NCBI RefSeq assembly: GCF_014138265.1
Contig: NZ_JACGXL010000004.1
Location: 248,001 to 312,000 of the forward strand
DNA from: Dokdonella fugitiva
Lineage (GTDB): Bacteria > Pseudomonadota > Gammaproteobacteria > Xanthomonadales > Rhodanobacteraceae
Direction: 5' to 3'
Length of the DNA: 64,000 nt
Part shown: in pieces, positions 18,246 through 26,173 of the stretch
Layout: the number at the start of each line of letters is the position of its first letter
Position numbering within the stretch: position 1 is the stretch's first letter
Notes under the pieces: generated by a model
Seen by the model: only the letters and a program-made list of their open reading frames with translations
The model's database searches: none
Told to the model about the DNA's origin: nothing
Made by a program: the position numbers and the translations under genes

Positions 18246-19283
18246 ATGCCGCCCAGCCATCGTCCGCGCGCACTGTGCGCCACCCTCCTGCTCGCCCTCG
18301 CCGCTGCCCTGCCGATCGTGCACGCCGGGCGCGTCGAGCCTCCGGTCGAACTCCTCTACGCACCCGGCAACCTGCTCGTCGCCGGCAAGGTGATCGAAGT
18401 CGACGAACGCGGCGGCCGCCTCGTCTTCGAGCGCAAGGACGTGCTCGGCAAGGGTCGCCCGCCCGAACAGGTCGACGTGCGCGCATCCGCCGCCGCGCTC
18501 GCGCGCGTCAAGTCCGGCCAGCGCTACATCTTCGGCTACTCGCTCGCGCGCGCCGACGCCCGCGACCCGCTGCGCACGGTCGCCGATCCGCGCGGCGCCA
18601 CGCTGCTGTCCAGCATCGGCCTCGACCCTGCCCTGTTCGACGACACGCCGCTCGCACGCTCGATCCTCAAGGCCGGGCGCAGCGAACACGGCCGCGAGTC
18701 GAGGCGCTTCTTCGACCTGCTCCTGCGAGGCCTCGAGAGCCAGGACGCGTCGCTGCAATACCTCGCGGCGGGCGAGATCGCGCTCGAACCCGAAATCAGC
18801 GAGCGCTTCGAGGACGAACGCGCGCGCGCGCGCGTCGAGAAAGTCGCGCGCGACCAACATACGCCGCCGCATGTTCGCGCCTCGCTGCTGCAGTCAGCCG
18901 CGTCACGCCCCGGCGAACTCGGCGACTGGTGGCGATCGGTCGCGATGGACGTAGTGACAACTACGCCTTCAGGCGGATATTCTCGGGAATCCTCGGAGTC
19001 CGCGGAACTCATCCTGCTGGCCCTCGAGGAGCTCGATCAACACGCCGTTCCGGTCGCCGCCGATGCGCTCTCGCGTTGGGTGCGAAGCCCGAGTCCGCCC
19101 GTGGTGGAGCGAGCCTGTCTGATGCTGCGCAAGTTGTCCGCCCCGGCCGAACGCGATGCAATCCGCGACGCGCTGGCCGAGCCGGGCCTGCCGGAGCAGA
19201 CACGCAAATTTCTGAACGATCATCTGCGCCGCCTCGACGTGATGGATGCGAAGTTGAAGGCGCGGAAAGGCGGAGCCGACTGA
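18246..19283 (+). CDS. Secreted protein of unknown function with HEAT-like helical repeats
   Basis: I do not recognise a family. The 345-residue product has a signal peptide (LCATLLLALAAALPIVHA, cleavage near residue 27). A short beta-rich part follows (ELLYAPGNLLVAGKVIEVDER). From about residue 150 it is a series of Leu/Ala-rich helices (SLQYLAAGEIALEPE, VRASLLQSAASRPGELGDWW, VVERACLMLRKLSAPAER) that look like degenerate HEAT-type repeats. It is divergent from the PD40 gene across 168 bases and is followed after 79 bases by a large secreted protein. A periplasmic location is expected. Confidence 0.65.
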   Translation: MPPSHRPRALCATLLLALAAALPIVHAGRVEPPVELLYAPGNLLVAGKVIEVDERGGRLVFERKDVLGKGRPPEQVDVRASAAALARVKSGQRYIFGYSLARADARDPLRTVADPRGATLLSSIGLDPALFDDTPLARSILKAGRSEHGRESRRFFDLLLRGLESQDASLQYLAAGEIALEPEISERFEDERARARVEKVARDQHTPPHVRASLLQSAASRPGELGDWWRSVAMDVVTTTPSGGYSRESSESAELILLALEELDQHAVPVAADALSRWVRSPSPPVVERACLMLRKLSAPAERDAIRDALAEPGLPEQTRKFLNDHLRRLDVMDAKLKARKGGAD

Positions 19284-19362
19284 TCGTCATTCCGGGGCAG
19301 GTGTCGGCCGCCTGCCGCAGCGGAGAAGCAAGCGCCGCCAAGTCTTTCGGGGAGTTGCACCC

Positions 19363-22299
19363 ATGGTTCTATCGCGTTTCCTGCCTGCCGCGCTGGGCGC
19401 GGCCGTCTGCGCCGCCTTCGGCGCGTCGGCCGCACCGGTGACGGTGACCAAGCCGACCGCCAGCGCACCGGAAATCCTTCCGACCGTCATGCACGCTGCG
19501 CGCGCGGACATTTCCGCACCGTTGCGCGACATCCTGCGCACGATGCCGCCGGCCTCGCCGATGGGCACCGAGCAGGAGCCGTTCGAAGTCCCGAACGTCC
19601 TGCTCAAGCCGACCGCGCGCACGAGTTCGTTCGTGCCCGACTATTCGCGCATGCAGACGCGCGGCAGCGGCGTGCCCGCGCCGACGATCGACCTCACGTT
19701 CGAGGCGATCAGCTCGACCACCTCGGGCTGCGGTTGCCTTCCGCCCGACACCAACGGCGACGTCAGCGACACGCACTTCATCCAGTGGGTCAACTCGTCG
19801 TGGCAGGCCTTCGACAAGGTCACCGGCGTGCCGGATCCGAATACGCTGACCCCGCGCCCGGGCAACTCGTTCTTCACCGGCTTCGGCGGCAAATGCGAAA
19901 CGACCAACTCGGGCGATCCGCTCGCGATCTGGGATCCGCGCGCGCAGCGCTGGGTCATGAGCCAGTTCGTGACGAGCTCGCCGTTCGCGCAGTGCGTCGC
20001 GGTGTCGACCACATCCGATCCGTTCGGCACGTACGCCCGCTACGAGTTCAACTGGCCGAACTTCGGCGACTACCCGCACATGGGCATCTGGACCGACGGC
20101 GCGGGCCAGGACGCGTACGTACTGACGACGCACGAGTTCAACGCGTCGAACGCGTTCCAGGGCGCGTCGCTGATCGCGCTCGAGCGCGACAAGATGCTCG
20201 CCGGCGACCCGACCGCGGCGATGGTGCGCTTCCCGGGCTTCGACGCGTACGGCGTCGAGCCGGTCAACCTCACCGGGTCGCTCAACGCGCCGACCAACGC
20301 GTGCCCGAGCTTCGTGCACTTCGACTCGGTCTCGAGCGAGTACCTGTTCTGGGACCTCTGCCTCAACTGGACGACCCCGGCCAGCTCGACCATCTCGTCG
20401 ACGCCGACGCGCGTCCAGGGCGCGCCGTTCGTGCCGTTCTTCGACGAAGTGCCGCAGCAGGGCAGCGGTGCCGGCCTCGATCCGTTCGGCACGCACATCA
20501 TGTATCGCGCCAACGCGCGCGCCTTCCCCGCCGACGCGCCGACGCGCATCTCGCTCGTCGTCAATCACGTCGTGCAGGGCAACGTGCAGCAGGGCGGCAT
20601 CAACTGGGTGCATTTCGACCTCGACGACCACGGCGCCAATCCGCCGACGCCGACGCCGCTCGATCGCCACATCGTCGACGAGGGCGTGTACGCGCCGGAC
20701 AGCAACACGCGCTGGATGGGCGGCATCTCCATCGATGGCAGCGGCAACATCGGCGTCGGTTTCTCGAAGTCGAGTTCGGCGATCCATCCGCAGATCGAGA
20801 TCAGCGGTCGCACGCTCGACGATCCGGCCGGCACGCTGCGTGACGAGACGAACTGCACCGACACGATCGCCAACGGTTCGCAGACGAGCACGAGCAACCG
20901 CTGGGGCGACTACTCGGCGATGACCGTCGACCCGGTCGACCAGTGCACGTTCTATTTCACGACCGAGTACTACCCGCTCACCGCAGGCGCGAGCTGGCAC
21001 ACGCGCGTGTGCTCGTTCAAGTTCGACAACTGCGGCGACCCGAACTACGCGCTCGTCGCCGAGACGCCCAAGCGCGTCGAGATGTGCGAGGCGACGACCA
21101 CGGGCGATCCGACCTACGGCCTGCGCGTCGGCGTGCTCAATGGCTTCAACAGCGCCGTCACGCTCGCCGGCAACGGCCTGCCCGCGGGCGCGACCGCGCA
21201 GTTCTCGGCCAATCCGGTGACCGCGCCGGGCTCGAGCACGCTGACCCTCGTCGGCGGTTCGACCCTGCCGTCCGGCGAATACGTGTTCGGCGTCGATGCC
21301 ACGAGCGGCTCGCTGACGCGCAGCATCGCGCTCGAACTCGGTGTCTCGGCGAATGCGCCGACGCCGGTCACGCTGATCCTGCCGACCGACACCGCCAGCG
21401 GCGTGAAGGTGCGTCCGCTGCTCAGCTGGGGCACGATCGATTCGACCGACCGCATCTTCGCCGACGGCCTCGACGGCGTCGCGCCGCCGCCGGTCGTGGT
21501 GCCGAGCGACGCACTCGAGTACCTCGTCGAAGTCGCGACCGACTCGGCGTTCTCGAACATCGTCGCCAGCGCGACCGTGACGGGTACGACTTGGACCGTC
21601 GACACGACGCTCAACAGCACCACGACGTACTACTGGCGCGTCACGCCGAGCAACTACTGCGGCCCGAGCGCGCCGTCGGCGACGTTCTCGTTCACCACCG
21701 GCACGCCGGGCACCTGCCCGGGCGGCACGACGTCCACGACGGTGTACCAGGAGAACTTCGACGCGGGCGCCGGCGGCTGGACCGCGGCCGGCACCGGCGG
21801 CACGGGCTGGACGCAGGGCGCGGCTCCGGCCGGCACCGGCTTCACCACGCCGGTCTGGAAGGTGCCGGACAACACCGTGAGCAGCGACCGCACGTTGACG
21901 TCGCCGTCGATCGTGCTGCCGGCCGGTGCGCAGGCGATCATCCTGTCGTACGACGCGTACCACAAGTCGGAACAGGATCCGCCGGGCGGCTGCTGGGACA
22001 GCTCCTCGCTCGAGGCGAGCACGAACGGCACGACGTTCGACTATCTCGATGCGAGCCGCATGTTCACCGACCCGTACAATGGCGTCGCCTCGGCCGGTGC
22101 TCCGCTCGCGGGCCGTCAGGGCTGGTGCTATCCGGGTCCGGCCGGCACGGCCGCACCGTCGCACGCGATCGTCGACCTCGACAGCTTCGCCGGTCAGTCG
22201 GTCAACCTGCGCTTCCGCATGGTGTCCGACTCGAACACCGCCGCCGGAGCGCCGAATGGCCTCGCGATCGACAACGTGAAGGTCGAAGCGTGCCAGTAA
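19363..22299 (+). CDS. Large secreted multidomain protein with Fn3-like and MAM/jelly-roll-like C-terminal domains
   Basis: The 978-residue product has a signal peptide (FLPAALGAAVCAAFGASA), then a long domain to about residue 570 rich in aromatic and Gly/Asp residues (GCGCLPPDTNGDVSDTHFIQ, NRWGDYSAMTVDPVDQCTFY) that I cannot name. A beta-sandwich follows at about 570-660. An Fn3-like domain spans about 665-785 (VRPLLSW, YLVEVATDSAFSNIVASATV, TYYWRVTPSNYCG). The C-terminal part from about 798 (YQENFDAGAGGWTAAGTG to LRFRMVSDSNTA, GLAIDNVKVEAC) resembles 'choice-of-anchor' jelly-roll modules. Within the Fn3-like domain, residues 692-715 carry an insertion with DRIFADGLDG, like the C-terminal tails of neighbours. 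GGGGAG precedes the ATG. Confidence 0.8.
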   Translation: MVLSRFLPAALGAAVCAAFGASAAPVTVTKPTASAPEILPTVMHAARADISAPLRDILRTMPPASPMGTEQEPFEVPNVLLKPTARTSSFVPDYSRMQTRGSGVPAPTIDLTFEAISSTTSGCGCLPPDTNGDVSDTHFIQWVNSSWQAFDKVTGVPDPNTLTPRPGNSFFTGFGGKCETTNSGDPLAIWDPRAQRWVMSQFVTSSPFAQCVAVSTTSDPFGTYARYEFNWPNFGDYPHMGIWTDGAGQDAYVLTTHEFNASNAFQGASLIALERDKMLAGDPTAAMVRFPGFDAYGVEPVNLTGSLNAPTNACPSFVHFDSVSSEYLFWDLCLNWTTPASSTISSTPTRVQGAPFVPFFDEVPQQGSGAGLDPFGTHIMYRANARAFPADAPTRISLVVNHVVQGNVQQGGINWVHFDLDDHGANPPTPTPLDRHIVDEGVYAPDSNTRWMGGISIDGSGNIGVGFSKSSSAIHPQIEISGRTLDDPAGTLRDETNCTDTIANGSQTSTSNRWGDYSAMTVDPVDQCTFYFTTEYYPLTAGASWHTRVCSFKFDNCGDPNYALVAETPKRVEMCEATTTGDPTYGLRVGVLNGFNSAVTLAGNGLPAGATAQFSANPVTAPGSSTLTLVGGSTLPSGEYVFGVDATSGSLTRSIALELGVSANAPTPVTLILPTDTASGVKVRPLLSWGTIDSTDRIFADGLDGVAPPPVVVPSDALEYLVEVATDSAFSNIVASATVTGTTWTVDTTLNSTTTYYWRVTPSNYCGPSAPSATFSFTTGTPGTCPGGTTSTTVYQENFDAGAGGWTAAGTGGTGWTQGAAPAGTGFTTPVWKVPDNTVSSDRTLTSPSIVLPAGAQAIILSYDAYHKSEQDPPGGCWDSSSLEASTNGTTFDYLDASRMFTDPYNGVASAGAPLAGRQGWCYPGPAGTAAPSHAIVDLDSFAGQSVNLRFRMVSDSNTAAGAPNGLAIDNVKVEACQ

Positions 22300-22324
22300 C
22301 CGGCATCGCCTGACCTGCTTCGAA

Positions 22325-22357
22325 GAAACGGGCCGCCTCGCGCGGCCCGTTTCTTTT
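22325..22357 (+). terminator. Intrinsic terminator after the large secreted protein
   Basis: GAAACGGGCCGC (22325-22336) pairs perfectly with GCGGCCCGTTTC (22342-22353) around CTCGC, followed by TTTT. It starts 25 bases after the stop codon. Confidence 0.88.
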
Positions 22358-22511
22358 CGGGCGGCGATTCTTCCTGGCGCGACGCAAGTCCGTCGCGCGC
22401 ACGCTTCGTCGCGCTCGACCCGCGCTTCGGCGCAGTCCATGCCGCGCCTGCGATCGCAATCGCCACGCCCGTCCGTGTTCGGGAATCGACTCCCCCGCAC
22501 AGGACCTCGCG

Positions 22512-22860
22512 ATGTTCCGAATCCTCCCGCACGCCGCGTTGTCGGCGCTGCTCGCGACGTGCGCCGTGCCGCTCGCGCACGCGCAACTCGCCGACGCGCG
22601 GCAACTTCTTCGGCAGCGCGCCGCAGGCCTACGCGAACCTCATGCGCGTGTCGACGAGCGGTGCCGGCGCTCGCGACACCGGCTGGCTGCCTAACCCCGA
22701 CGCGCGCGTGCTCGCACTGCACGAGGACGGCGTGCGCAAGCGGCTCTACCTCGGCGGCGAGTACGCGAAGGTCGGCGCGGGCAGCCGCAGCGGGCTCGCG
22801 CGCATCGGCCAGGTGGCCGACCCCGACGTGATCTTCTTCTACGGCCACGACATCGAGTAG
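22512..22860 (+). pseudogene. Frameshifted remnant of a secreted delta-60-like protein
   Basis: A start with signal peptide (LPHAALSALLATCAVPLAHAQ) opens at 22512, but the frame turns to nonsense after about codon 29 and stops near 22694. Dropping one base in the GCGC at 22596-22599 restores GNFFGSAPQAYANLMRV and, downstream, RLYLGGEYAKVGAGSRSGLA. That is a single propeller blade of the DUF5122/delta-60 type, running to a stop at 22860. The restored product would be only about 116 residues: signal peptide, one blade, and an end [11 protein letters not shown] reminiscent of the F-x-D-G-F-E tail. So it seems both frameshifted and internally deleted. A sequencing error could explain the frameshift but not the missing blades. 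Confidence 0.55.
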
Positions 22861-22893
22861 GCGCAGGCGCGCCTGCGGCCCGGCCGGGCCAAG

Positions 22894-22919
22894 TATCTCT
22901 TTATCCGGAACAAGCGATA
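22894..22919. promoter_or_regulatory. 26-bp palindromic methyl-cycle operator at ahcY (copy 2 of 3)
   Basis: TATCTCT (22894-22900), the self-complementary core TCCGGA (22904-22909) and AGCGATA (22913-22919) with 3-base spacers form an inverted repeat matching at 6 of 7 outer positions. It overlaps a perfect -10 hexamer TATAAT at 22918-22923, so a bound protein would block the polymerase. The same site occurs at metK and metF. Confidence 0.75.
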
Positions 22920-22923
22920 TAAT
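22918..22923 (+). promoter_or_regulatory. ahcY promoter, -10 hexamer
   Basis: TATAAT is an exact sigma-70 -10 match. Transcription would begin around 22930, just before the riboswitch P1 stem at 22938. There is no good -35 hexamer; the palindromic operator occupies that space. Confidence 0.7.
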
Positions 22924-22937
22924 CCCGCCCCTGCCTT

Positions 22938-23012
22938 CCGCCGAGGGGCGCTGCAGCGGGTTTCCCGCGACGCTCGGCGGGCATGCATCCCATTGCAAGG
23001 GCGCCCCGGGTT
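22938..23012 (+). promoter_or_regulatory. S-adenosylhomocysteine (SAH) riboswitch of ahcY
   Basis: The segment CCGAGGGGCGCTGCAGCG is a near-exact match to the conserved 5' part of SAH riboswitches, and it sits in front of ahcY as expected. P1 is 8 perfect pairs: CCGCCGAG (22938-22945) with CTCGGCGG (22973-22980). An inner hairpin is GCGGG (22956-22960) with CCCGC (22964-22968). The pseudoknot pairs GGGCGC (22946-22951) with GCGCCC (23001-23006). The adjoining CCGGGTT (23006-23012) can pair with AACCCGG (23065-23071), which contains part of the ribosome site. That pairing competes with the pseudoknot, so SAH binding should turn translation on. Confidence 0.88.
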
Positions 23013-23069
23013 CGCCGCATGCGAATCCTTCGCGGGCAGCGCGTCATGCGCGACCCCGCGAAAAAACCC

Positions 23070-23073
23070 GGAG
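23070..23073 (+). promoter_or_regulatory. ahcY ribosome-binding site, target of riboswitch sequestration
   Basis: GGAG ends 7 bases before the ATG at 23081. Its first two bases are part of AACCCGG (23065-23071), complementary to CCGGGTT at 23006-23012. This site favours ATG 23081 ([15 protein letters not shown]) over the TTG two codons upstream. Confidence 0.7.
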
Positions 23074-23080
23074 ATTGACC

Positions 23081-24511
23081 ATGAACGCTGTCGCCAAGAA
23101 CCCGTCCGCACACGACTACAAGGTGCGCGACCTCGCCCTCGCCGAATGGGGCCGCAAGGAAATCGACATCGCCGAGCAGGAGATGCCCGGCTTGATGTCG
23201 ATCCGCAAGAAGTACGCCGCCGCCCAGCCGCTCGCCGGCGTGCGCGTGACCGGCTCGCTGCACATGACGATCCAGACCGCGGTGCTGATCGAGACGCTCA
23301 AGGACCTCGGCGCCGACGTGCGCTGGGCCTCGTGCAACATCTTCTCGACGCAGGACCACGCCGCCGCCGCGATCGCCGCGTCGGGCACGCCGGTGTTCGC
23401 GTGGAAGGGCGAGACGCTCGAAGAGTATTGGGACTGCACGCTCGACGCGCTCTCGTTTCCCGGCGGCAAGGGCCCGCAGCTCGTCGTCGACGACGGCGGC
23501 GACGTGACCCTGCTCATCCACAAGGGCTACGAGCTGGAAAAGGGCGATGAGAGCTGGGTCAACAGCGCTTCCGGCAGCCACGAAGAGCAGGTCATCAAGA
23601 ACCTGCTGAAGCGCGTCGCGAAGGAGCGCCCCGGCTACTGGACGAAGGTCGTCGCCGACTGGAAGGGTGTCTCCGAAGAGACCACCACCGGCGTGCATCG
23701 CCTCTACCAGCTCGCCGAAGCCGGCAAGCTGCTCGTGCCGGCGATCAACGTCAACGACTCGGTCACCAAGTCGAAGTTCGACAACCTGTACGGCTGCCGC
23801 GAGTCGCTCGCCGACGGCCTCAAGCGCGCGATGGACGTCATGCTCGCGGGCAAGGTGGCTGTCGTGTGCGGCTACGGCGACGTCGGCAAGGGTTCGGCGC
23901 ACAGCCTGCGCGCGTACGGCGCGCGCGTCGTCGTCACCGAAATCGATCCGATCAACGCGCTGCAGGCCGCGATGGAAGGCTTCGAGGTCAACACGGTCGA
24001 GTCGACGCTCGGCCGCGGCGACATCTACGTCACGACCACCGGCAACAAGGACGTGCTCACGCTCGAGCACATGCAGGCGATGAAGGACCAGGCGATCGTC
24101 TGCAACATCGGCCACTTCGACAACGAGATCCAGGTCGACCGCCTCAACGCGTCGGGCGCGACCCGCCTCAACATCAAGCCGCAGGTCGACAAGTACACGT
24201 TCAAGGGCGGCAACGCGATCTTCCTGCTCGCCGAAGGTCGCCTCGTCAACCTCGGTTGCGCGACCGGCCACCCGAGCTTCGTGATGTCGAACTCGTTCTC
24301 GAACCAGACGCTCGCGCAGATCGACCTGTGGGCGAACAAGGACGCCTACGAGGCGAAGGTCTACATCCTGCCGAAGAAGCTCGACGAGGAAGTCGCGCGC
24401 CTGCACCTCGAGAAGATCGGCGTGAAGCTGACCACGCTCACCGCCGACCAGGCCGCCTACCTCGGCGTCGCGATCGAAGGTCCGTACAAGCCGGACCACT
24501 ACCGCTACTGA
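23081..24511 (+). CDS. ahcY: Adenosylhomocysteinase (S-adenosyl-L-homocysteine hydrolase)
   Basis: Hydrolyses S-adenosylhomocysteine to homocysteine and adenosine, removing the product inhibitor of methyltransferases. The 476-residue product is full length and includes the roughly 40-residue insertion typical of proteobacterial enzymes. The NAD site reads [20 protein letters not shown], substrate and catalytic segments include [31 protein letters not shown] and [12 protein letters not shown], and the C-terminus PYKPDHYRY is the family ending that reaches into the neighbouring subunit. The gene is controlled by an upstream palindrome plus SAH riboswitch and is closed by a terminator, so it seems monocistronic. 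Confidence 0.98.
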   Translation: MNAVAKNPSAHDYKVRDLALAEWGRKEIDIAEQEMPGLMSIRKKYAAAQPLAGVRVTGSLHMTIQTAVLIETLKDLGADVRWASCNIFSTQDHAAAAIAASGTPVFAWKGETLEEYWDCTLDALSFPGGKGPQLVVDDGGDVTLLIHKGYELEKGDESWVNSASGSHEEQVIKNLLKRVAKERPGYWTKVVADWKGVSEETTTGVHRLYQLAEAGKLLVPAINVNDSVTKSKFDNLYGCRESLADGLKRAMDVMLAGKVAVVCGYGDVGKGSAHSLRAYGARVVVTEIDPINALQAAMEGFEVNTVESTLGRGDIYVTTTGNKDVLTLEHMQAMKDQAIVCNIGHFDNEIQVDRLNASGATRLNIKPQVDKYTFKGGNAIFLLAEGRLVNLGCATGHPSFVMSNSFSNQTLAQIDLWANKDAYEAKVYILPKKLDEEVARLHLEKIGVKLTTLTADQAAYLGVAIEGPYKPDHYRY

Positions 24512-24541
24512 TCGCCGGCGCTCAACGGCCGCGAAACGAAG

Positions 24542-24571
24542 ACGGGCGCCTCGCGGCGCCCGTTTTCTTTT
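24542..24571 (+). terminator. Intrinsic terminator of ahcY
   Basis: ACGGGCGCC (24542-24550) pairs with GGCGCCCGT (24555-24563) around TCGC, followed by TTTCTTTT. It starts 31 bases after the ahcY stop and faces the convergent hydrolase gene. Confidence 0.9.
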
Positions 24572-24592
24572 GTGTCGCCGCGCCGGCGCGCG

Positions 24593-25552
24593 TCACCGTG
24601 CCGGTGGCAGCATGCCGATCGCGCGCAGCCATGTTTCCACCAGCGCGGGCCAGTGCGTGATCGGCTGCGCGGTCGGGCGCATGCCGAACGCATGGCCGCC
24701 GTGCGCGTACAGGTGCAATTCCACCGGCGCCTGCGCCTTCAACAGCGCGAGGTAGTAGACGATCGATTCGTGCACGTCGTCGACGGGGTCGTCCTGCGCC
24801 TGCAGGATGAAGGTCGGCGGTGTCGCTGCGCCGACCGGCGCGAGGTTCGTGACCTGTTCCAGATGCCGGCCGTCCCATAGGTGGCCCGGATAGAGCACGA
24901 GCGAGAAATCCGGGCGGACGCGCTGCGCATCCGCCCCATCGACCGGCACGTAGCGACGCGTCGGCTCGTTGCTCACCGCCGCCGACAGGTGGCCGCCGGC
25001 AGAGAACCCGATCACGCCGACCTTGTGCGGATCGATGCCCCACTCGCCCGCACGCGAACGCAGCACGCTGATCGCGCGTTGCGCATCCTGCAGCGCCATC
25101 GGCTCGCGCGGCTTGCGGCGACAGTTGCAGTGCTTGTCCCAATGCTCGCCCGAGCCTGGCACGCGGTACTTCAGCACCGCGCAGGTGATGCCGAGCGGGG
25201 TGAACCCGTCGCAGACTTCGGTGCCTTCGAGGTCGATCGCGAGCACGTTGTAGCCGCCGCCCGGGAACACGACGATCGCAACGCCGGTGTTGGCGCCTTT
25301 AGCGGGGAACACCGACAACGTCGGTCGCACGACATCCTCGACCGCGGTCCATGGCTGGCCGGCGACGAGCGATGCCTGCTCGACGGCACGTTCCTCGCCC
25401 CTCACCTCGGGCCGCGCGATCGCTGCTGTGTCGGGCCACAACGCGATCTGCTCGATGCCCGACGGCGGCTGCCATTGCGCCGCATGCACGATCGATGCAT
25501 CCGTCATGGCTGCGCCCGTGACGACACCGAGCAACGCGAGCGTGCGGATCAA
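24593..25552 (-). CDS. Secreted alpha/beta-hydrolase (BD-FAE/acetyl-esterase-like)
   Basis: A 319-residue exported esterase-like protein with a signal peptide (MIRTLALLGVVTGAAMTDAS to VHAA). The oxyanion segment AIVVFPGGGYNVLAIDLEG and nucleophile elbow IGFSAGGHLSAAV (Ser) are clear. The acid lies in LQAQDDPVDDVHES and the catalytic His in HLYAHGGHAFGM. The architecture matches small polysaccharide or xylan acetyl-esterases and carboxylesterases; the natural substrate is not evident. An inserted Cys/basic loop, HCNCRRKPREP, near residue 145 is shared by some secreted members. It is convergent with ahcY; the next gene on the same strand ends 55 bases upstream. Confidence 0.85.
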   Translation of the reverse strand: MIRTLALLGVVTGAAMTDASIVHAAQWQPPSGIEQIALWPDTAAIARPEVRGEERAVEQASLVAGQPWTAVEDVVRPTLSVFPAKGANTGVAIVVFPGGGYNVLAIDLEGTEVCDGFTPLGITCAVLKYRVPGSGEHWDKHCNCRRKPREPMALQDAQRAISVLRSRAGEWGIDPHKVGVIGFSAGGHLSAAVSNEPTRRYVPVDGADAQRVRPDFSLVLYPGHLWDGRHLEQVTNLAPVGAATPPTFILQAQDDPVDDVHESIVYYLALLKAQAPVELHLYAHGGHAFGMRPTAQPITHWPALVETWLRAIGMLPPAR

Positions 25553-25607
25553 GACGGCCTCCGTAGTGCGCCGTACACGAAGCGCGATTGGAGCACGAGC
25601 GGAGATC

Positions 25608-26165
25608 CTACGGCCGCCAGTTCGCGTTGCGTTCCCAGAACTCGACGCTGCGCCGGTAGGCCTCGCGGTCGATCGGCACGCCCGAGCCGCCCTCCTCGAC
25701 GCCGAGTGCGTTGCGCATCATCGTGATCGGCGCCATCGGGATTTCCTCGGGCTCCAATGTGTAGAGGCAGCCGACGACGCCCCAGTCGGCCTCGATCGGC
25801 GCGCCTTCCTTCGCGAGCTGCGCGCGGTCGTAGAGGATCACGACGAGCCAGTTCGCGACGGGCGGCTCGACCCCTTCGAACCAGCGCACGAGCACGGGCA
25901 GTTCCTCGCTGGAGCGCGCCTCGTAGGCGGAGCGCAGGCGATCGCGGTTCGCGTCGGTGACCGGCACAGTGAGGCAACGCGTCGAGGTCCAGTTGCGGTG
26001 CACGTGCAGCTTGCAGAACGGCGCGTAGCCGTCGAGCACGCGATGCGGCGCTTCGTCGTTGAGGCGCCGCTCGAACGCGTCCGGCGTGCAGTCGAGGATC
26101 GTGTTGCCGCGCGGCTGGCGCGGGAACAGGCGCGTGCGTGCGAACGGCGTGAGGACGATCGACAC
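25608..26165 (-). CDS. DUF3228 family protein
   Basis: A 185-residue protein that matches the uncharacterised DUF3228 family: FPRQPRGNTILDCTPDAFERRL near the N-terminus, PFCKLHVHRNWTSTRCLTVPVT, and EADWGVVGCLYTLEPEEIPMAPITMMRN toward the end. The start is GTG at 26165. Its ribosome site GAGG overlaps the stop codon of the upstream metalloprotease gene, so translation is probably coupled. No signal peptide is seen, so it is cytosolic. Function unknown. Confidence 0.8.
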   Translation of the reverse strand: MSIVLTPFARTRLFPRQPRGNTILDCTPDAFERRLNDEAPHRVLDGYAPFCKLHVHRNWTSTRCLTVPVTDANRDRLRSAYEARSSEELPVLVRWFEGVEPPVANWLVVILYDRAQLAKEGAPIEADWGVVGCLYTLEPEEIPMAPITMMRNALGVEEGGSGVPIDREAYRRSVEFWERNANWRP

Positions 26166-26173
26166 GGTGCGCC

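Noticed and set aside
18820-18840. Run of alternating CG (GCGCGCGCGCGCG), possible Z-DNA
   Set aside because: Short, inside a coding sequence for Arg/Ala, and common at this GC content.
19369-22998. Minus-strand open frame of 1209 codons opposite the large secreted protein
   Set aside because: Composition is that of a reverse-complement shadow (runs of RR, AR, VD); no motif, and the plus-strand gene has a signal peptide, ribosome site and terminator.
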